A stretch of DNA of 64,000 bases from positions 62,001-126,000 of the forward strand of contig CANMKA010000004.1 in NCBI GenBank assembly GCA_947498355.1, given 5' to 3'. Below, in pieces: positions 33,109 through 42,315 of the stretch. The notes under the pieces are model-generated. The model was given only the letters and a program-made list of their open reading frames with translations. It searched no databases and was not told the DNA's origin. The translations under genes and the position numbers were made by a program. This stretch comes from an uncultured Paraglaciecola sp. Its GTDB lineage: Bacteria > Pseudomonadota > Gammaproteobacteria > Enterobacterales > Alteromonadaceae. Within the stretch, counting starts at the first letter, position 1. Each line of letters opens with the position of its first letter.

Positions 33109-33693
33109 TTAGGCTGCGTGCGGGGTTAACTGAGCTAACAGCTTATCAATGTTCTGAATCGATAGGTATTCAGTGTTTTGTAATGCTTGTGTGTGAGTCA
33201 ATAGGTGAGGCCATTGACTTGCGAAGCAGGCTATTGCATCACCATGACTAATCAGCATGATGTTGCCTGTTGGCTGCTGTGTTAATAATTCACTTATCTT
33301 AGTGTTAAAGCGCTGACGTACTTCATGGGTTGATTCACCCTCTGGAGGGCGCAAGTGAATATCTCGATAACAAAGGCTTTTGAATTTTGCTAACGGGGTT
33401 AGCGCGCGTATGTTTTGACCTTGCCACTGTCCAAAGTGACGCTCTTGTAACCCATCAGCCGCAACTATAGGGATAGCGGCTTTGGCGTTGCAGAGCTGAG
33501 CGGTTTCGGTCGCTCGGCTTAACCGTGAATGGGCAATAAGGCTAAGGTTTAGCTCGGGAATTTGCTCAGCCAATTGCTTAGCTTGTTGAATACCTAAAGT
33601 TGATAACCGGCTATCAATTTGCCCTTGTAACCTGCCTTGATGGTTGAATTGGCTTTGGCTATGGCGGCAAAGATATAGGCTGCGCTCAAGCAT
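33109..33693 (-). CDS. histidine phosphatase, CobC/alpha-ribazole-phosphatase-like
   Basis: The protein has 194 residues. The phosphohistidine motif is LYLCRHSQSQFN near the start, with RHS rather than the usual RHG. The second histidine is in LISHGDAI. HFGQWQGQ and RPPEGES are further branch features. In a B12 operon this family dephosphorylates alpha-ribazole-5-phosphate or adenosylcobalamin-5-phosphate. A second family member is encoded at 36922, so one of the two may have another substrate. The serine after RH is unusual and may affect activity. It starts 2 bases before the end of the BtuF gene region and is part of the operon. Confidence 0.75.
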   Translation of the reverse strand: MLERSLYLCRHSQSQFNHQGRLQGQIDSRLSTLGIQQAKQLAEQIPELNLSLIAHSRLSRATETAQLCNAKAAIPIVAADGLQERHFGQWQGQNIRALTPLAKFKSLCYRDIHLRPPEGESTHEVRQRFNTKISELLTQQPTGNIMLISHGDAIACFASQWPHLLTHTQALQNTEYLSIQNIDKLLAQLTPHAA

Positions 33694-33695
33694 AT

Positions 33696-34751
33696 TTATT
33701 TGGCCTGTGTCTGGGTTTGGTAAAAGATCCGAGCTTGATGGATTTTTTCACACATGATTTTGACTTCATCTAGCATACGGGTAGTCATGCGATGTACTTT
33801 GTCGGCATTTAGGCCAAATATAAATTGGTTTTTACTCGCAGGAATATGCGCCCATTTTGCCCAATTAATATGGTCGGGGTTGTCATTTCCATGCTGGCCG
33901 GGCTGGATGATAACTTGCGGCATACTCACTAAGGCTTGTTCTAAGCTTACCGCAGGATAATCTTCATGGGCATTTACAAAAGGGTTGCTAGCACCACACA
34001 GGGCTATTTGTTGCTGGGGCCATGCTTGATTTGCCACTGTGCGCAATGGGCGCGACCAAAGTTCATAAAAAAGTGTGACAGGTGTAAGGTGAGCATACTG
34101 GTTTTCGAGTTCGTTTAGGGCTGTCAGGTAACGTTTTGCGACATCTTGAGCTTTTGCTTGGCGGCCAGTAAGTTGGCCTAACATGAGTAATTCGTCGGCG
34201 ACGCTTTTTAAGGTGGTTGGGGTCGAATCGATAACCTCAAATTGGTATTTTTTGAGGCGTTCTAAATCACTAAGGGGGTTACCTGTTTGCCAAGCGATGA
34301 TAATGTCAGGTTGAATTTGTAAGACTTTTTCAACCTGAATACTTGCATGATTGCCCACGCGCGAAATTGATTTTGCGGCTTCTGGGTAGTCGGCATGTTG
34401 GGAGGTGCCAATGATTTGTTCGCCGGCACCAATTTCAAACAAGGATTCAACTATATGCGGGGCTAATGCGATGATTTTTAATTGCTGACGCTCAGCATTG
34501 CCTAACTGCTGAATGGCTGAAGGAATGGTGTTTTCTGCGAGGGAGTGGCCAGCAAGCAGAGCTGTTATTCCCAAGCTCAATCTCCAGCCTAAACGCTGGG
34601 CTAAACCTAAACCTAGAACTAAGCCTCTAATCAAGCCTCGGCCTAAGCCTAGAATTACGTCTCGAACCAAACCTTGAATTAAACGCCAATTCATACGCCA
34701 GATAAGGCCCACAATGAAGGGCCTAATGCTATTTTTGTGGTGAGTGTACAT
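33696..34751 (-). CDS. btuF: periplasmic cobalamin-binding protein, BtuF-like, with tandem-repeat amino terminus
   Basis: The ATG at 34751 overlaps the TAA of the adenosyltransferase gene (TAATG), which favours this start over a TTG at 34757. The first 50 residues are odd: tetrapeptide units such as QGLV, LGLG, RGLI and RGLV, encoded by a degenerate 12-base tandem repeat at 34605-34676. A normal export helix follows (LSLGITALLAGHSLA). The mature part has the class III binding-protein pattern IIALAPHIVESLFEIGAGEQIIGTS, VLQIQPDIIIAW and the carboxy lobe. It would deliver corrinoids to BtuCD, encoded upstream in the same operon. Corrinoid specificity is inferred from the operon and riboswitch. 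Confidence 0.82.
   Translation of the reverse strand: MYTHHKNSIRPFIVGLIWRMNWRLIQGLVRDVILGLGRGLIRGLVLGLGLAQRLGWRLSLGITALLAGHSLAENTIPSAIQQLGNAERQQLKIIALAPHIVESLFEIGAGEQIIGTSQHADYPEAAKSISRVGNHASIQVEKVLQIQPDIIIAWQTGNPLSDLERLKKYQFEVIDSTPTTLKSVADELLMLGQLTGRQAKAQDVAKRYLTALNELENQYAHLTPVTLFYELWSRPLRTVANQAWPQQQIALCGASNPFVNAHEDYPAVSLEQALVSMPQVIIQPGQHGNDNPDHINWAKWAHIPASKNQFIFGLNADKVHRMTTRMLDEVKIMCEKIHQARIFYQTQTQAK
34605..34676 (-). repeat. 12-base tandem repeat inside btuF
   Basis: Six degenerate 12-base units read on the minus strand as CAAGGTTTGGTT, CGAGACGTAATT, CTAGGCTTAGGC, CGAGGCTTGATT, AGAGGCTTAGTT and CTAGGTTTAGGT. They keep the reading frame and encode four-residue units before the export helix. 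Confidence 0.8.
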
Positions 34752-35350
34752 TACCAATCTATGCCTTTTTGCGCTTTAATGCCGCTGTCAAAGGCGTGTT
34801 TAATGGGTCTGACTTCGCTGACCGTATCGGCAAGTTCTATGATGGCTCTGTGACAGGCGCGTCCGGTGATCACTACGTGCTGATCTTTAGGGCGAGCATT
34901 TAGTGCTTCTAGTACCTCGTCAAGATCAATGTACTTGTACGTCACCATGTAGGTAATTTCGTCGAGTAATACTAGGTCGATAGTTGGATCTGCAAGTAAC
35001 TTTTTACTGTGCTGCCATGCACTTTGGGCAGCAGCTATGTCTTTTTGTTTGTCTTGGGTTTCCCATGTGAAGCCAGTACCCATTACATGAAACTCGACGC
35101 CATTTTTTTCGAGTAAATCGCGTTCACCGCAATCCCATGTGCCTTTCACATATTGCACGACTGCGGCTTTTAGGCCATGACCCACAGCACGAGCTACTGT
35201 GCCGAAACCTGAAGTGGATTTACCTTTACCGTTCCCTGTTATTACAAGCAACAAGCCTTTGTCTTCTTGTGCTGCGGCTATTCGCTCGTCGACTTTGGCT
35301 TTTTGCTCTTGCATACGGGCTTTATGTTTGGCGTTGTCTTTGTCAGTCAT
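34751..35350 (-). CDS. btuR: cob(I)yrinic acid a,c-diamide adenosyltransferase
   Basis: The protein has 199 residues of the CobA/CobO/BtuR family. The ATP loop [21 protein letters not shown] is near residue 39, with [11 protein letters not shown] and VVITGRACH further on. It transfers the adenosyl group of ATP to cob(I)alamin or cobinamide in the cytoplasm. A charged amino-terminal helix rich in Lys, Glu and Gln precedes the domain, as in BtuR. It overlaps the cobyric acid synthase gene by 4 bases (ATGA) and is coupled to btuF by TAATG. Confidence 0.93.
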   Translation of the reverse strand: MTDKDNAKHKARMQEQKAKVDERIAAAQEDKGLLLVITGNGKGKSTSGFGTVARAVGHGLKAAVVQYVKGTWDCGERDLLEKNGVEFHVMGTGFTWETQDKQKDIAAAQSAWQHSKKLLADPTIDLVLLDEITYMVTYKYIDLDEVLEALNARPKDQHVVITGRACHRAIIELADTVSEVRPIKHAFDSGIKAQKGIDW

Positions 35351-36861
35351 TCGATAGTCTCTTTTTTAGGGGAGTGAGTAATAAATGAGTCGATTTTCGT
35401 CCAGTCTAAATGGGTTAAACAGGCATCGGCTAAACGTTCGAGTTCGGTTTCTTGTTGGCTGTAATAGTCTTGTATTTCGACAGTGCTTGCACCTGCCCAC
35501 AATAGTATGTGTTGCAAGGCCTTAGGTGAATCAAATAAGCCATGTAAATAACTGCCTGCTACTTGATTATCTTGGCTGATACAGCCGTCTAATTGACCGT
35601 CTGACAAGGCGCAAAACCCTTGGTGCTCGGCTAAATATTGCGTGCGGCCTACATGAATTTGATAGCCTTTAATTGGGATGGGTCTAGGGCTATTCTGAGT
35701 GTTGTTGGGGGTAAGCAATAACTCTCCTGAGTCATGGGTGAGCTGTTTTTGTGGCGTCATCACAGTATCGATGGGCAAGTAGCATAGGCCTTCGGATTCG
35801 CCGGGAGTACCTTCAACGCCCTGAGGATCGCGAATGCGTTGTCCAAGCATTTGATACCCTCCACATATACCTAATACTTTGCCGCCATATCTTAGGTGTT
35901 TCGCCAATTGCTGAGCCCAGCCCAATTCTTTAAGGAGTGCAAGGTCGGCTCTTACGCTTTTACTGCCGGGCAAAATAATCAGGTCGCAAGGGGGCAAAGG
36001 GTCGCCTTGTTTGACTAGGGTTAAATTAACTTGGGGATGATTACGCAGCATATCAAAATCAGTGTGATTACTGATCCGCGAGAACACGGGCACGGCAACC
36101 TGCAACTTTACGTCTTGCTTGTCTAATGCTTGATTGGCTTGTAGGCCATCTTCTTCGGCTAGCCGCAAATCCATTATGTAGGGTAGCACACCTAATACTG
36201 GCTTGGCGGTGCGTTTTTCCAGCCAATCAATGCCTGATTGCAGCAGTGCAATGTCTCCGCGAAATTTGTTAATAACAAACCCAACTACACGGTTTTGTTC
36301 TGACTCAGAAAGTAATGCCAAGGTACCCACTAGTTGGGCAAACACGCCACCTTTGTCAATGTCGGCAATAATAATGACTGGACAATCGACGGCTTCGGCA
36401 AACCCCATGTTGGCAATGTCGCCTTCTCTTAGGTTAATTTCTGCTGGGCTACCTGCGCCTTCAACTATGACGGTTTGATAGGCTGCGGTGAGCCTTTGAT
36501 GGGATTCGAGTACGGCTTCCATCGCGACTCGTTTGTAATCGTGATAAGCCTTAGCTTGCATGTCGCTGATGGCCTTACCGTGGATAATTACCTGAGCGCC
36601 CGTATCTGAACTAGGCTTGAGCAGTATCGGGTTCATGTCGACATGGGGCGCTAACTTAGCTGCTTGGGCTTGCAATGCTTGGGCACGGCCAATTTCGCCG
36701 CCATCTGCGGTAACAGCACTGTTTAATGCCATATTTTGTGGTTTAAAGGGCACCACCTTGTGGCCCTTTTTGTATAAGCAACGACATAAACCCGCAACCA
36801 ATAGACTCTTACCTGCATCAGAGGTGGTGCCCTGCACCATAAGGGTAGCGCTGGGTTTCAT
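35347..36861 (-). CDS. cobQ: cobyric acid synthase
   Basis: The protein has 504 residues. The amino-terminal P-loop is [20 protein letters not shown], then KPQNMALNS and [13 protein letters not shown]. The carboxy glutaminase-like domain has [12 protein letters not shown], the catalytic cysteine in [11 protein letters not shown] and the histidine in GSYLHGLFD. It amidates adenosylcobyrinic a,c-diamide four times using glutamine and ATP. AGGAG lies about 10 bases upstream of the ATG. Its presence without corrin-ring genes in the operon points to salvage of incomplete corrinoids, or to ring genes elsewhere. Confidence 0.95.
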   Translation of the reverse strand: MKPSATLMVQGTTSDAGKSLLVAGLCRCLYKKGHKVVPFKPQNMALNSAVTADGGEIGRAQALQAQAAKLAPHVDMNPILLKPSSDTGAQVIIHGKAISDMQAKAYHDYKRVAMEAVLESHQRLTAAYQTVIVEGAGSPAEINLREGDIANMGFAEAVDCPVIIIADIDKGGVFAQLVGTLALLSESEQNRVVGFVINKFRGDIALLQSGIDWLEKRTAKPVLGVLPYIMDLRLAEEDGLQANQALDKQDVKLQVAVPVFSRISNHTDFDMLRNHPQVNLTLVKQGDPLPPCDLIILPGSKSVRADLALLKELGWAQQLAKHLRYGGKVLGICGGYQMLGQRIRDPQGVEGTPGESEGLCYLPIDTVMTPQKQLTHDSGELLLTPNNTQNSPRPIPIKGYQIHVGRTQYLAEHQGFCALSDGQLDGCISQDNQVAGSYLHGLFDSPKALQHILLWAGASTVEIQDYYSQQETELERLADACLTHLDWTKIDSFITHSPKKETIE

Positions 36862-36921
36862 CGGCTTAGCTCTCCTGTATTGCTGGTGGTCTTTCCTTTC
36901 ACTGGGTGAGTGACAACTTGG

Positions 36922-37554
36922 CTAATCAAGACTAAATTGCCCGTAGTGAGGAGGTAAACCAATAAATTCGACTCTAGGCTGGGCATTCTCATAGTTAGCT
37001 ATGGTGATCCGCGTTAAGCTCGCATACCCGATGTTTAGCTGGCCATACCACGCGCCATTTTGCCAGTCTACGGGCAGTAGATGGCCTAATATTTGTCGGA
37101 TTACGCCGCCGTGGCAGACTATTATACTGTACTCACCTTGGTAGGTTTGGGTAATGGCTTGCCATGCTTTAATGACTCGCTGATGAAAATCGGGCAGAGA
37201 TTCGCCCTGAGGCGGGGTGTGCTGAACCGGATCTTGCCAGAAAGAGGTCATCAGAGGCCATTGCTGGGAGTTGTCATCGAATTTAATGCCATCCCATTCA
37301 CCAAAATCACACTCTCGTAAGCCGGGATCTATGTGTAAATCGACATGATTTTGATTGGCGAGTTCTTTGGCAAACTCTTTACATCTGCGCAACGGAGAAG
37401 AAATAACATTGTCGGGAAACTGAAGATTTTCGGTTTGGGCCCGCATTTGTTTTAGGCCCTCTTCACTGATAAAAACATCGGTTCTGCCGTAAAGGGCAGC
37501 GGGGCCATCGACTTTACCGTGCCTAAGTAAATCTATACGTGTTACGTCAGTCAT
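36922..37554 (-). CDS. cobC: alpha-ribazole phosphatase, histidine phosphatase family
   Basis: The protein has 210 residues. The catalytic motif is IDLLRHGKVDG, with canonical RHG. VISSPLRRCKEFA supplies the arginine pocket, ECDFGEWDGIKFDD follows, and the second histidine is in IIVCHGGVIRQIL. It fits CobC better than the paralogue at 33109. It removes phosphate from alpha-ribazole-5-phosphate, or from the B12 phosphate intermediate, late in nucleotide-loop assembly. It overlaps the cobU gene by 8 bases, and cobS and cobT lie just upstream. Confidence 0.85.
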   Translation of the reverse strand: MTDVTRIDLLRHGKVDGPAALYGRTDVFISEEGLKQMRAQTENLQFPDNVISSPLRRCKEFAKELANQNHVDLHIDPGLRECDFGEWDGIKFDDNSQQWPLMTSFWQDPVQHTPPQGESLPDFHQRVIKAWQAITQTYQGEYSIIVCHGGVIRQILGHLLPVDWQNGAWYGQLNIGYASLTRITIANYENAQPRVEFIGLPPHYGQFSLD

Positions 37555-38077
37555 GATTATTTCCTTTTAACTGCATAGGTAATCCTGCTGCAACAAATGT
37601 TACTTTGTCTGCCTGCTTTGCTAGGGCTTGGTTTAACCAGCCAGCCTGGTCGACAAATTGTCGACTGATTTCTCCCATTGGGATCACGCCTAGACCTACT
37701 TCATTGCTAACCAAAAATAGCTCGCAATTTGAGCGAGCTAATGCGCTTTGGAGCTGATTAAACAACACAGCAAAGTCTTGTTCGGGGTCAGCAAACAGCT
37801 GATTATTGAGCCATAGGGTCAGGCAATCGATTAACACTATGCTCGATTCACAGCGATTAATCGCTTGATCTAGATGTAAAGGCTCTTCGATGAGCGTCCA
37901 ATGTTTCGGGCGTTCGGCTTGATGGCGGATAATGCGCTCAGACATTTCGCCGTCACTGGCCGTTGCGGTGGCAATAAATACCACGTTTTTCTGATCCGCC
38001 TGACTGAGCTGAGTCACCTGAGATAATGCAAAGCTAGACTTACCAGAGCGGGCTCCGCCCAAAATCAAATGTATCAC
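37547..38077 (-). CDS. cobU: bifunctional adenosylcobinamide kinase/guanylyltransferase
   Basis: The protein has 176 residues. The P-loop LILGGARSGKSSFA is at residues 4-17. The histidine that forms the GMP intermediate is in ERIIRHQAERPKHW. LIDCLTLWLNNQL, VSNEVGLGVIPMGEISR and FRD-like FVDQAGWLNQ are CobU/CobP hallmarks. It phosphorylates cobinamide and then attaches GMP. The start lies 4 bases after cobS and the end overlaps the phosphatase gene. The length is normal. Confidence 0.95.
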   Translation of the reverse strand: MIHLILGGARSGKSSFALSQVTQLSQADQKNVVFIATATASDGEMSERIIRHQAERPKHWTLIEEPLHLDQAINRCESSIVLIDCLTLWLNNQLFADPEQDFAVLFNQLQSALARSNCELFLVSNEVGLGVIPMGEISRQFVDQAGWLNQALAKQADKVTFVAAGLPMQLKGNNHD

Positions 38078-38081
38078 TGTG

Positions 38082-38873
38082 TCATCCTATACGGCCCAAA
38101 TTAGCTAAAATGATCAAATAAATCAGCAACTCTTGTAATTGTTGTGCTGTGCCTAGGGCGTCTCCTGTGTACCCTCCTAAGTGTTTATTTAACCAATGCT
38201 TTAGGGCAAACCTAAATAATAGGCAGCCAACTAATAGACTAAATACTGTCGAGATTGGCAGCCAAAATACAGCTATTGCACCAGACCCGATAACAAAGGC
38301 TAATCTGGCGGCGGGCATAGGTTTGGCTAAAGGTTCACTTTTACTGCCAGAGCTGGGTACGTGATTTGACACGTAGGCCATATCTTGGACTAAGCTAATG
38401 GCGAGTGCCCGAGATAGGGGGTAGGCGACAAACAGTCCAAGTATGAGTTGCTCTTGGTTGGCTAGCTCCCACCAAACACTGGCTTTTAACAAGAACATCA
38501 AGACTAGGGCGCAGGTGCCATAGGTACCAATACGACTGTCTTTCATTATGCTTAGCTTGCGTTCGCGGCTGTACCCTCCCCAAACACCATCGCAGACATC
38601 GGCTAAGCCATCTTCGTGGAGGGCGCCTGTGAGCAGCATGCTAGCAATCATTACCAAGATAATGGCTGGCAATATGCCAAATAGCATCATAAATATTTGG
38701 TAGCAGCACACTAAAATTAATGCCAATAGGCCTCCAACCAAAGGAAAGTATTGGCTGGCGCGGCGCATCTTGCTTGGGGTATAAATAACGTATGAGGTGA
38801 CAGGCAAGCGGCTAAAAAAACTCACTGCGAGTAAAAATAGATTGGCCTGATACTGTGCCCATTGCTTAGTCAA
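38082..38873 (-). CDS. cobS: adenosylcobinamide-GDP ribazoletransferase
   Basis: The protein has 263 residues and is an integral membrane protein. It opens with FLLAVSFFSRLPV, then YFPLVGGLLALIL. The metal-binding HEDGLADVCDGVWGG near residue 87 carries the catalytic aspartates, and GGYTGDALGTAQQLQE ends the protein. CobS joins alpha-ribazole to the activated cobinamide at the inner membrane. It overlaps cobT by 8 bases and precedes cobU. Confidence 0.95.
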   Translation of the reverse strand: MTKQWAQYQANLFLLAVSFFSRLPVTSYVIYTPSKMRRASQYFPLVGGLLALILVCCYQIFMMLFGILPAIILVMIASMLLTGALHEDGLADVCDGVWGGYSRERKLSIMKDSRIGTYGTCALVLMFLLKASVWWELANQEQLILGLFVAYPLSRALAISLVQDMAYVSNHVPSSGSKSEPLAKPMPAARLAFVIGSGAIAVFWLPISTVFSLLVGCLLFRFALKHWLNKHLGGYTGDALGTAQQLQELLIYLIILANLGRIG

Positions 38874-40014
38874 TTGTTACGCTCACAGTATCTAAGGTAG
38901 CCATGTCATTAAAAAAGGCGGCAGCGGCTTTGACTAAGGGAATAGCTAGCGCAGCGCCTGTACCTTCGCCCAAACGTAGGCCCAAATTAAGTAGGGGTTT
39001 TGCCTGCATAGCGTCTAGGGCTAAGCTATGGCCTTGTTCGGCTGAAGTATGGGCAAACACCATGTAATCGCGTGTGGCTGGAGCCACAGAATAGGCGACT
39101 AGGGCGGCAACCGATACAATAAATCCGTCTACTATGATGAGTTTCTTGGCTGCGGCGCAGGCCAACATGGCACCCACCAATTGGGCAATCTCGAAACCGC
39201 CTAGTTGTTGTAATATGTCCATGGGCGAAGGCGAGGGTAATTGTTCTTGGACCCTTGCTAAGCCTTTATCAATGAGTTCGATTTTTAGGGCAAGTTGGGT
39301 GTCGGTTATGCCCGTTCCCATGCCGCTGGTTTGGCTGGCCGTTAAACCTAGTAAGGCGGCAAGTATGGCCGAAGCACTGCTAGTGTTGCCTATCCCCATT
39401 TCGCCAAACGCGATAGCTGTATAGCCATGGTTGAATTTTTGTTCCATGATTTTTTCACCCAATGCCAGTGCTTGTTTGAGCTGAACGCGAGTCATGGCCG
39501 CTTGTGCTGATAAATCTTGGGTGCCAAAGTCGACCCTTTGTTCGGTAAATTGCAGCTGGCTAGTGGTTTGGTTTTGTCGTGGGGCTGCCGTTTTTGTGAG
39601 CACCCCAGCATCGACAATATGAATATCAGCTCCCATGCTTTCACATAAGCAGTTGATGGCCGCACCGCCTCGTAAAAAATTGGCAACCATTTCGGCGGTA
39701 ACGGCTTGGGGAGCGATACTAATAGGGTGCTGTCCTATGCCATGGTCGGCAGCAAACACCATCACGCAGGGGGTTATGGGGCTGATTTGCATTTGATTAA
39801 TTTGCCCCTCACTCGAAGATGAAGGGGAGGCAAAAATCAGCGCTAGGGATTCAGCTAAGGTTTCTAATTCACCTAGGGCACCAAGAGGTTTCGTTTTTTG
39901 GTCGATTTGTGCGCGGATAGCTGTGCGCAACTGACTATCTACTGGGCTGATTTGCCAATACTCTTGGGTTAATATTTGGTCACTGATTGAGTCGCTGCTA
40001 GACAAGGGTATCAC
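38866..40014 (-). CDS. cobT: nicotinate-nucleotide-dimethylbenzimidazole phosphoribosyltransferase
   Basis: The protein has 382 residues, somewhat longer than the usual 350 because of an amino-terminal extension. Motifs are KTKPLGALGELETLA, VFAADHGIG, FGEMGIGNTSSASAILAALLG and GTGITD. The catalytic glutamate is in LRLGEGTGAALA near the end. It activates the lower-ligand base as alpha-ribazole phosphate. The start is GTG at 40014 within GTGA, overlapping the permease stop, so it is translationally coupled to btuC. Confidence 0.95.
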   Translation of the reverse strand: MIPLSSSDSISDQILTQEYWQISPVDSQLRTAIRAQIDQKTKPLGALGELETLAESLALIFASPSSSSEGQINQMQISPITPCVMVFAADHGIGQHPISIAPQAVTAEMVANFLRGGAAINCLCESMGADIHIVDAGVLTKTAAPRQNQTTSQLQFTEQRVDFGTQDLSAQAAMTRVQLKQALALGEKIMEQKFNHGYTAIAFGEMGIGNTSSASAILAALLGLTASQTSGMGTGITDTQLALKIELIDKGLARVQEQLPSPSPMDILQQLGGFEIAQLVGAMLACAAAKKLIIVDGFIVSVAALVAYSVAPATRDYMVFAHTSAEQGHSLALDAMQAKPLLNLGLRLGEGTGAALAIPLVKAAAAFFNDMATLDTVSVTID

Positions 40015-41039
40015 CTCGATTTGTGTTTCATTGCGAGTAAGAAGAATAGGCTACCTATGGCTGAGGTAATAATACCGATTGGAATTTCTTGTTCGGGTAT
40101 CGCGACTCGCGCCACTACATCTACTATCACCATAAATGAGCCGCCAAGTAATACACTGCCGATTATGACCACTCGGCTCGTTACGCCCAACCAGTTTCTG
40201 ACTATGTGCGGGATCATTAAGCCAACAAAACCAATTCCACCGCAGTAAGACACAATGCAAGCCGTGAGAGCGGCGCAAATAGCCAGCGACATAATACGTA
40301 GGTGCGTGACCCTGACACCTAAGGTTTTGGCGCTTTCATCACCGAGCAGCAAAGCATCCATTTGGGGGCCAAATAACAGGAGTAAGCCTACGCTTATCAA
40401 AACTACGGGTAACATTACCCAGGCGTACCAGACTTCGACTCTGGCAAGGCTGCCCATTAACCAAAAAATGACTTTGGTTGCCGCAAAAGGCTCCCCTAAA
40501 AATAAGATCAAATTAGCTGCAGCACTCAGCATGAAAGACACGGCCACCCCGGCTAAAAGCATGTGTTCGGTACGACTACCAAAGGTTTTTGCCACCAAAA
40601 TTTGCACTAATACAACGGAAAATAGCGCGCCTAAAAATGCTGAAAAAGGCAAGGCTAAGCTAAACGAGATATCAGGCATCCAGCTAATTGTTTGCGCAAA
40701 GGGACTGTCAAATAGCAAAGTGGAAATGCTTGCCCCTAACCCTGCACCAGAGACTACGCCAAATAAGTATGGGTCGGCTAAGCCGTTGCGAGTGACGTTT
40801 TGCAAGGTGGCGCCTGCCACGGCTAAGCCTGCGCCTACTAGAAAGCCTACAAATACTCTAGGGGCTCGTACTTCCCAAAAGATTAACTGATTAACCGGTT
40901 GTTCACAGGTTGAAAATAGGCATTGATAGAGTGCTGTTGGTGACAAATCAGCGGCACCAAAAAATAATGCTATACAGAAAGAGGCTATGCCAAGCCCTAG
41001 GAGTAACAGCCATTTCTGGGATTGATTAATATGTAACAT
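40011..41039 (-). CDS. btuC: B12 ABC transporter permease
   Basis: I start at the ATG 41039 (MLHINQSQKW), because the longer frame would run deep into the ATPase gene. TAGTATG joins the two genes. The protein has 342 residues with about ten membrane helices of the FecCD/BtuC type. RAPRVFVGFLVGAGLAVAGATLQ is the family's first conserved block. LGVRVTHLRIMSLAICAALTA and CGGIGFVGLMIPHIVR form the cytoplasmic coupling loop that contacts the ATPase. It imports corrinoids with BtuD and BtuF from the same operon. Confidence 0.9.
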   Translation of the reverse strand: MLHINQSQKWLLLLGLGIASFCIALFFGAADLSPTALYQCLFSTCEQPVNQLIFWEVRAPRVFVGFLVGAGLAVAGATLQNVTRNGLADPYLFGVVSGAGLGASISTLLFDSPFAQTISWMPDISFSLALPFSAFLGALFSVVLVQILVAKTFGSRTEHMLLAGVAVSFMLSAAANLILFLGEPFAATKVIFWLMGSLARVEVWYAWVMLPVVLISVGLLLLFGPQMDALLLGDESAKTLGVRVTHLRIMSLAICAALTACIVSYCGGIGFVGLMIPHIVRNWLGVTSRVVIIGSVLLGGSFMVIVDVVARVAIPEQEIPIGIITSAIGSLFFLLAMKHKSR

Positions 41040-41040
41040 A

Positions 41041-41865
41041 CTAGGCGTTAGCCTTAGGGGGCTTAGGTCTGAAAGGAGGATAAAAACTGACTTGCAGGGG
41101 GCTATGATGATAACGAGTATCTTGGCTATGGATTTCGCTAACCTTACACGGCATGCCAAATACTCTTTCTAAATCGGGTGCTTTTAGTACATCAATTGGC
41201 GCGCCCATAGACTCGACACGGCCTTGATTGAGTAAACAAATTTGGTCGCAATACTCGGCGGCTAAGTTTAAATCGTGCAGGCTCATAACTACAGTGATAT
41301 CAAATTGGTGAGCTAGGCCGGCCAGTAGGGTCAGTATTTGATGTTGGTAATACACGTCTAAGTGATTAACTGGCTCATCTAAGATAATCAATGACGCTTG
41401 TTGTACTAAAGCCCGGGCAATTAGGCCCCGTTGTTGCTCGCCCCCTGAAAGTGATGAAAATGTTTGTTGGCTTTTGGCACTCAGTCCCACTCTATCGATG
41501 GCGAGGCTGATTGCTTTGTCGTCTTCAGAGGTATGCCGTGACAATAAGGTTTTATGAGGCAGTAAGCCCATTTGCACTATCTGATAAAGATTAAGAGCAA
41601 ACACGCTGTCGTGCATTTGATTAACCACGGCAATCTGCTTGGCTAGCTCTGATGACGAATACTGATTGAGGGGGCGTTGTTTCCAAGTAACCTGACTTTG
41701 GCTGTCAGTTTGACCAGAAAGCATTTTTAGCAGGCTGGTTTTACCCGCCCCATTTGGACCTAAAATCCCCAACACTTGCCCAGCCGTGACGCTCAAATTA
41801 ATTCGATCGAGTATTAGATTTTGGTCAATCTGAAGATTCAGATCTTGGGCAACTAACTGGCTCAT
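41041..41865 (-). CDS. btuD: B12 ABC transporter ATP-binding protein
   Basis: The protein has 274 residues. Walker A is LGPNGAGKTSLLKML (residues 35-49), the Q-loop follows in AVVNQMHDSV, the signature is LSGGEQQRGLIARAL, and Walker B is LIILDEPVNHLDV with the switch histidine in SLHDLNLAAEYC. This is the FecCDE/BtuD type. It is the first gene after the second cobalamin riboswitch and heads the 12-gene salvage operon. The glycine/proline-rich last residues (PPFRPKPPKANA) look like a disordered tail. Confidence 0.9.
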   Translation of the reverse strand: MSQLVAQDLNLQIDQNLILDRINLSVTAGQVLGILGPNGAGKTSLLKMLSGQTDSQSQVTWKQRPLNQYSSSELAKQIAVVNQMHDSVFALNLYQIVQMGLLPHKTLLSRHTSEDDKAISLAIDRVGLSAKSQQTFSSLSGGEQQRGLIARALVQQASLIILDEPVNHLDVYYQHQILTLLAGLAHQFDITVVMSLHDLNLAAEYCDQICLLNQGRVESMGAPIDVLKAPDLERVFGMPCKVSEIHSQDTRYHHSPLQVSFYPPFRPKPPKANA

Positions 41866-41904
41866 TTGTGATTATCACTCAGTACAGGTGCTAGCCTAGT
41901 AACT

Positions 41905-41980
41905 AAAAAACAAGCGGGAAGGACAAGGCAAGTCAAGGTGCAGGCACCGAGTGATCTTGATGTCTTCGTGTATTCCCGCA
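41905..41980 (-). terminator. candidate riboswitch-controlled terminator before btuD
   Basis: On the minus strand GCGGGAA pairs with TTCCCGC across a loop of about 55 bases that has its own inner pairing (GGTGC-CT-GCACC). TTGTTTTTT follows. It lies between the riboswitch and btuD, where a transcription-terminating expression platform would be expected. Folding was done by eye. Confidence 0.55.
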
Positions 41981-42104
41981 CGAAACGTAAGCAACCTAAA
42001 ACGTTAAATAGACTCGTGGCCTGCATACGCATGACTGACCGCTTGCGCTAACCCATGACTAAATTACAGGGATTATGTTTACTAAGAGGCTCACGCAAAT
42101 TGGT

Positions 42105-42255
42105 CTTGTGTTCAATTACGAATAGGTTAAGTAGAACAGTTAGGCTGGTATCTGACTCAGGTACAAAGGCAAGGCTTTTGGTACTTTTACAGTTGCGGGT
42201 ACAGTTCTGGATTCTCACCAGATTCCCATTTAATTGAAAAACCTAATTATTTGGC
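42105..42255 (-). promoter_or_regulatory. cobalamin riboswitch upstream of the B12 salvage operon
   Basis: The minus strand reads GGGAATCTGGTGAGAATCC, then AACTGTACCCGCAACTGTAA, then GAGTCAGATACCAGCC: the three hallmark blocks in order and close to consensus. AGGTT near 42245 and AACCT near 42130 can close the outer stem. When cobalamin is abundant it should shut down btuD and the eleven genes that follow. The stretch between it and btuD carries the candidate terminator and no gene. Confidence 0.95.
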
Positions 42256-42315
42256 GGCAATATACCAAGGAATCTGATGGGCTTCGAGACTAATTTACAA
42301 AACAATCCCTTGGGC

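Noticed and set aside
40011..41159. Longer btuC start at 41159
   Set aside because: It would overlap the ATPase gene by over 100 bases and adds residues unlike the family. ATG 41039 follows the btuD stop directly.
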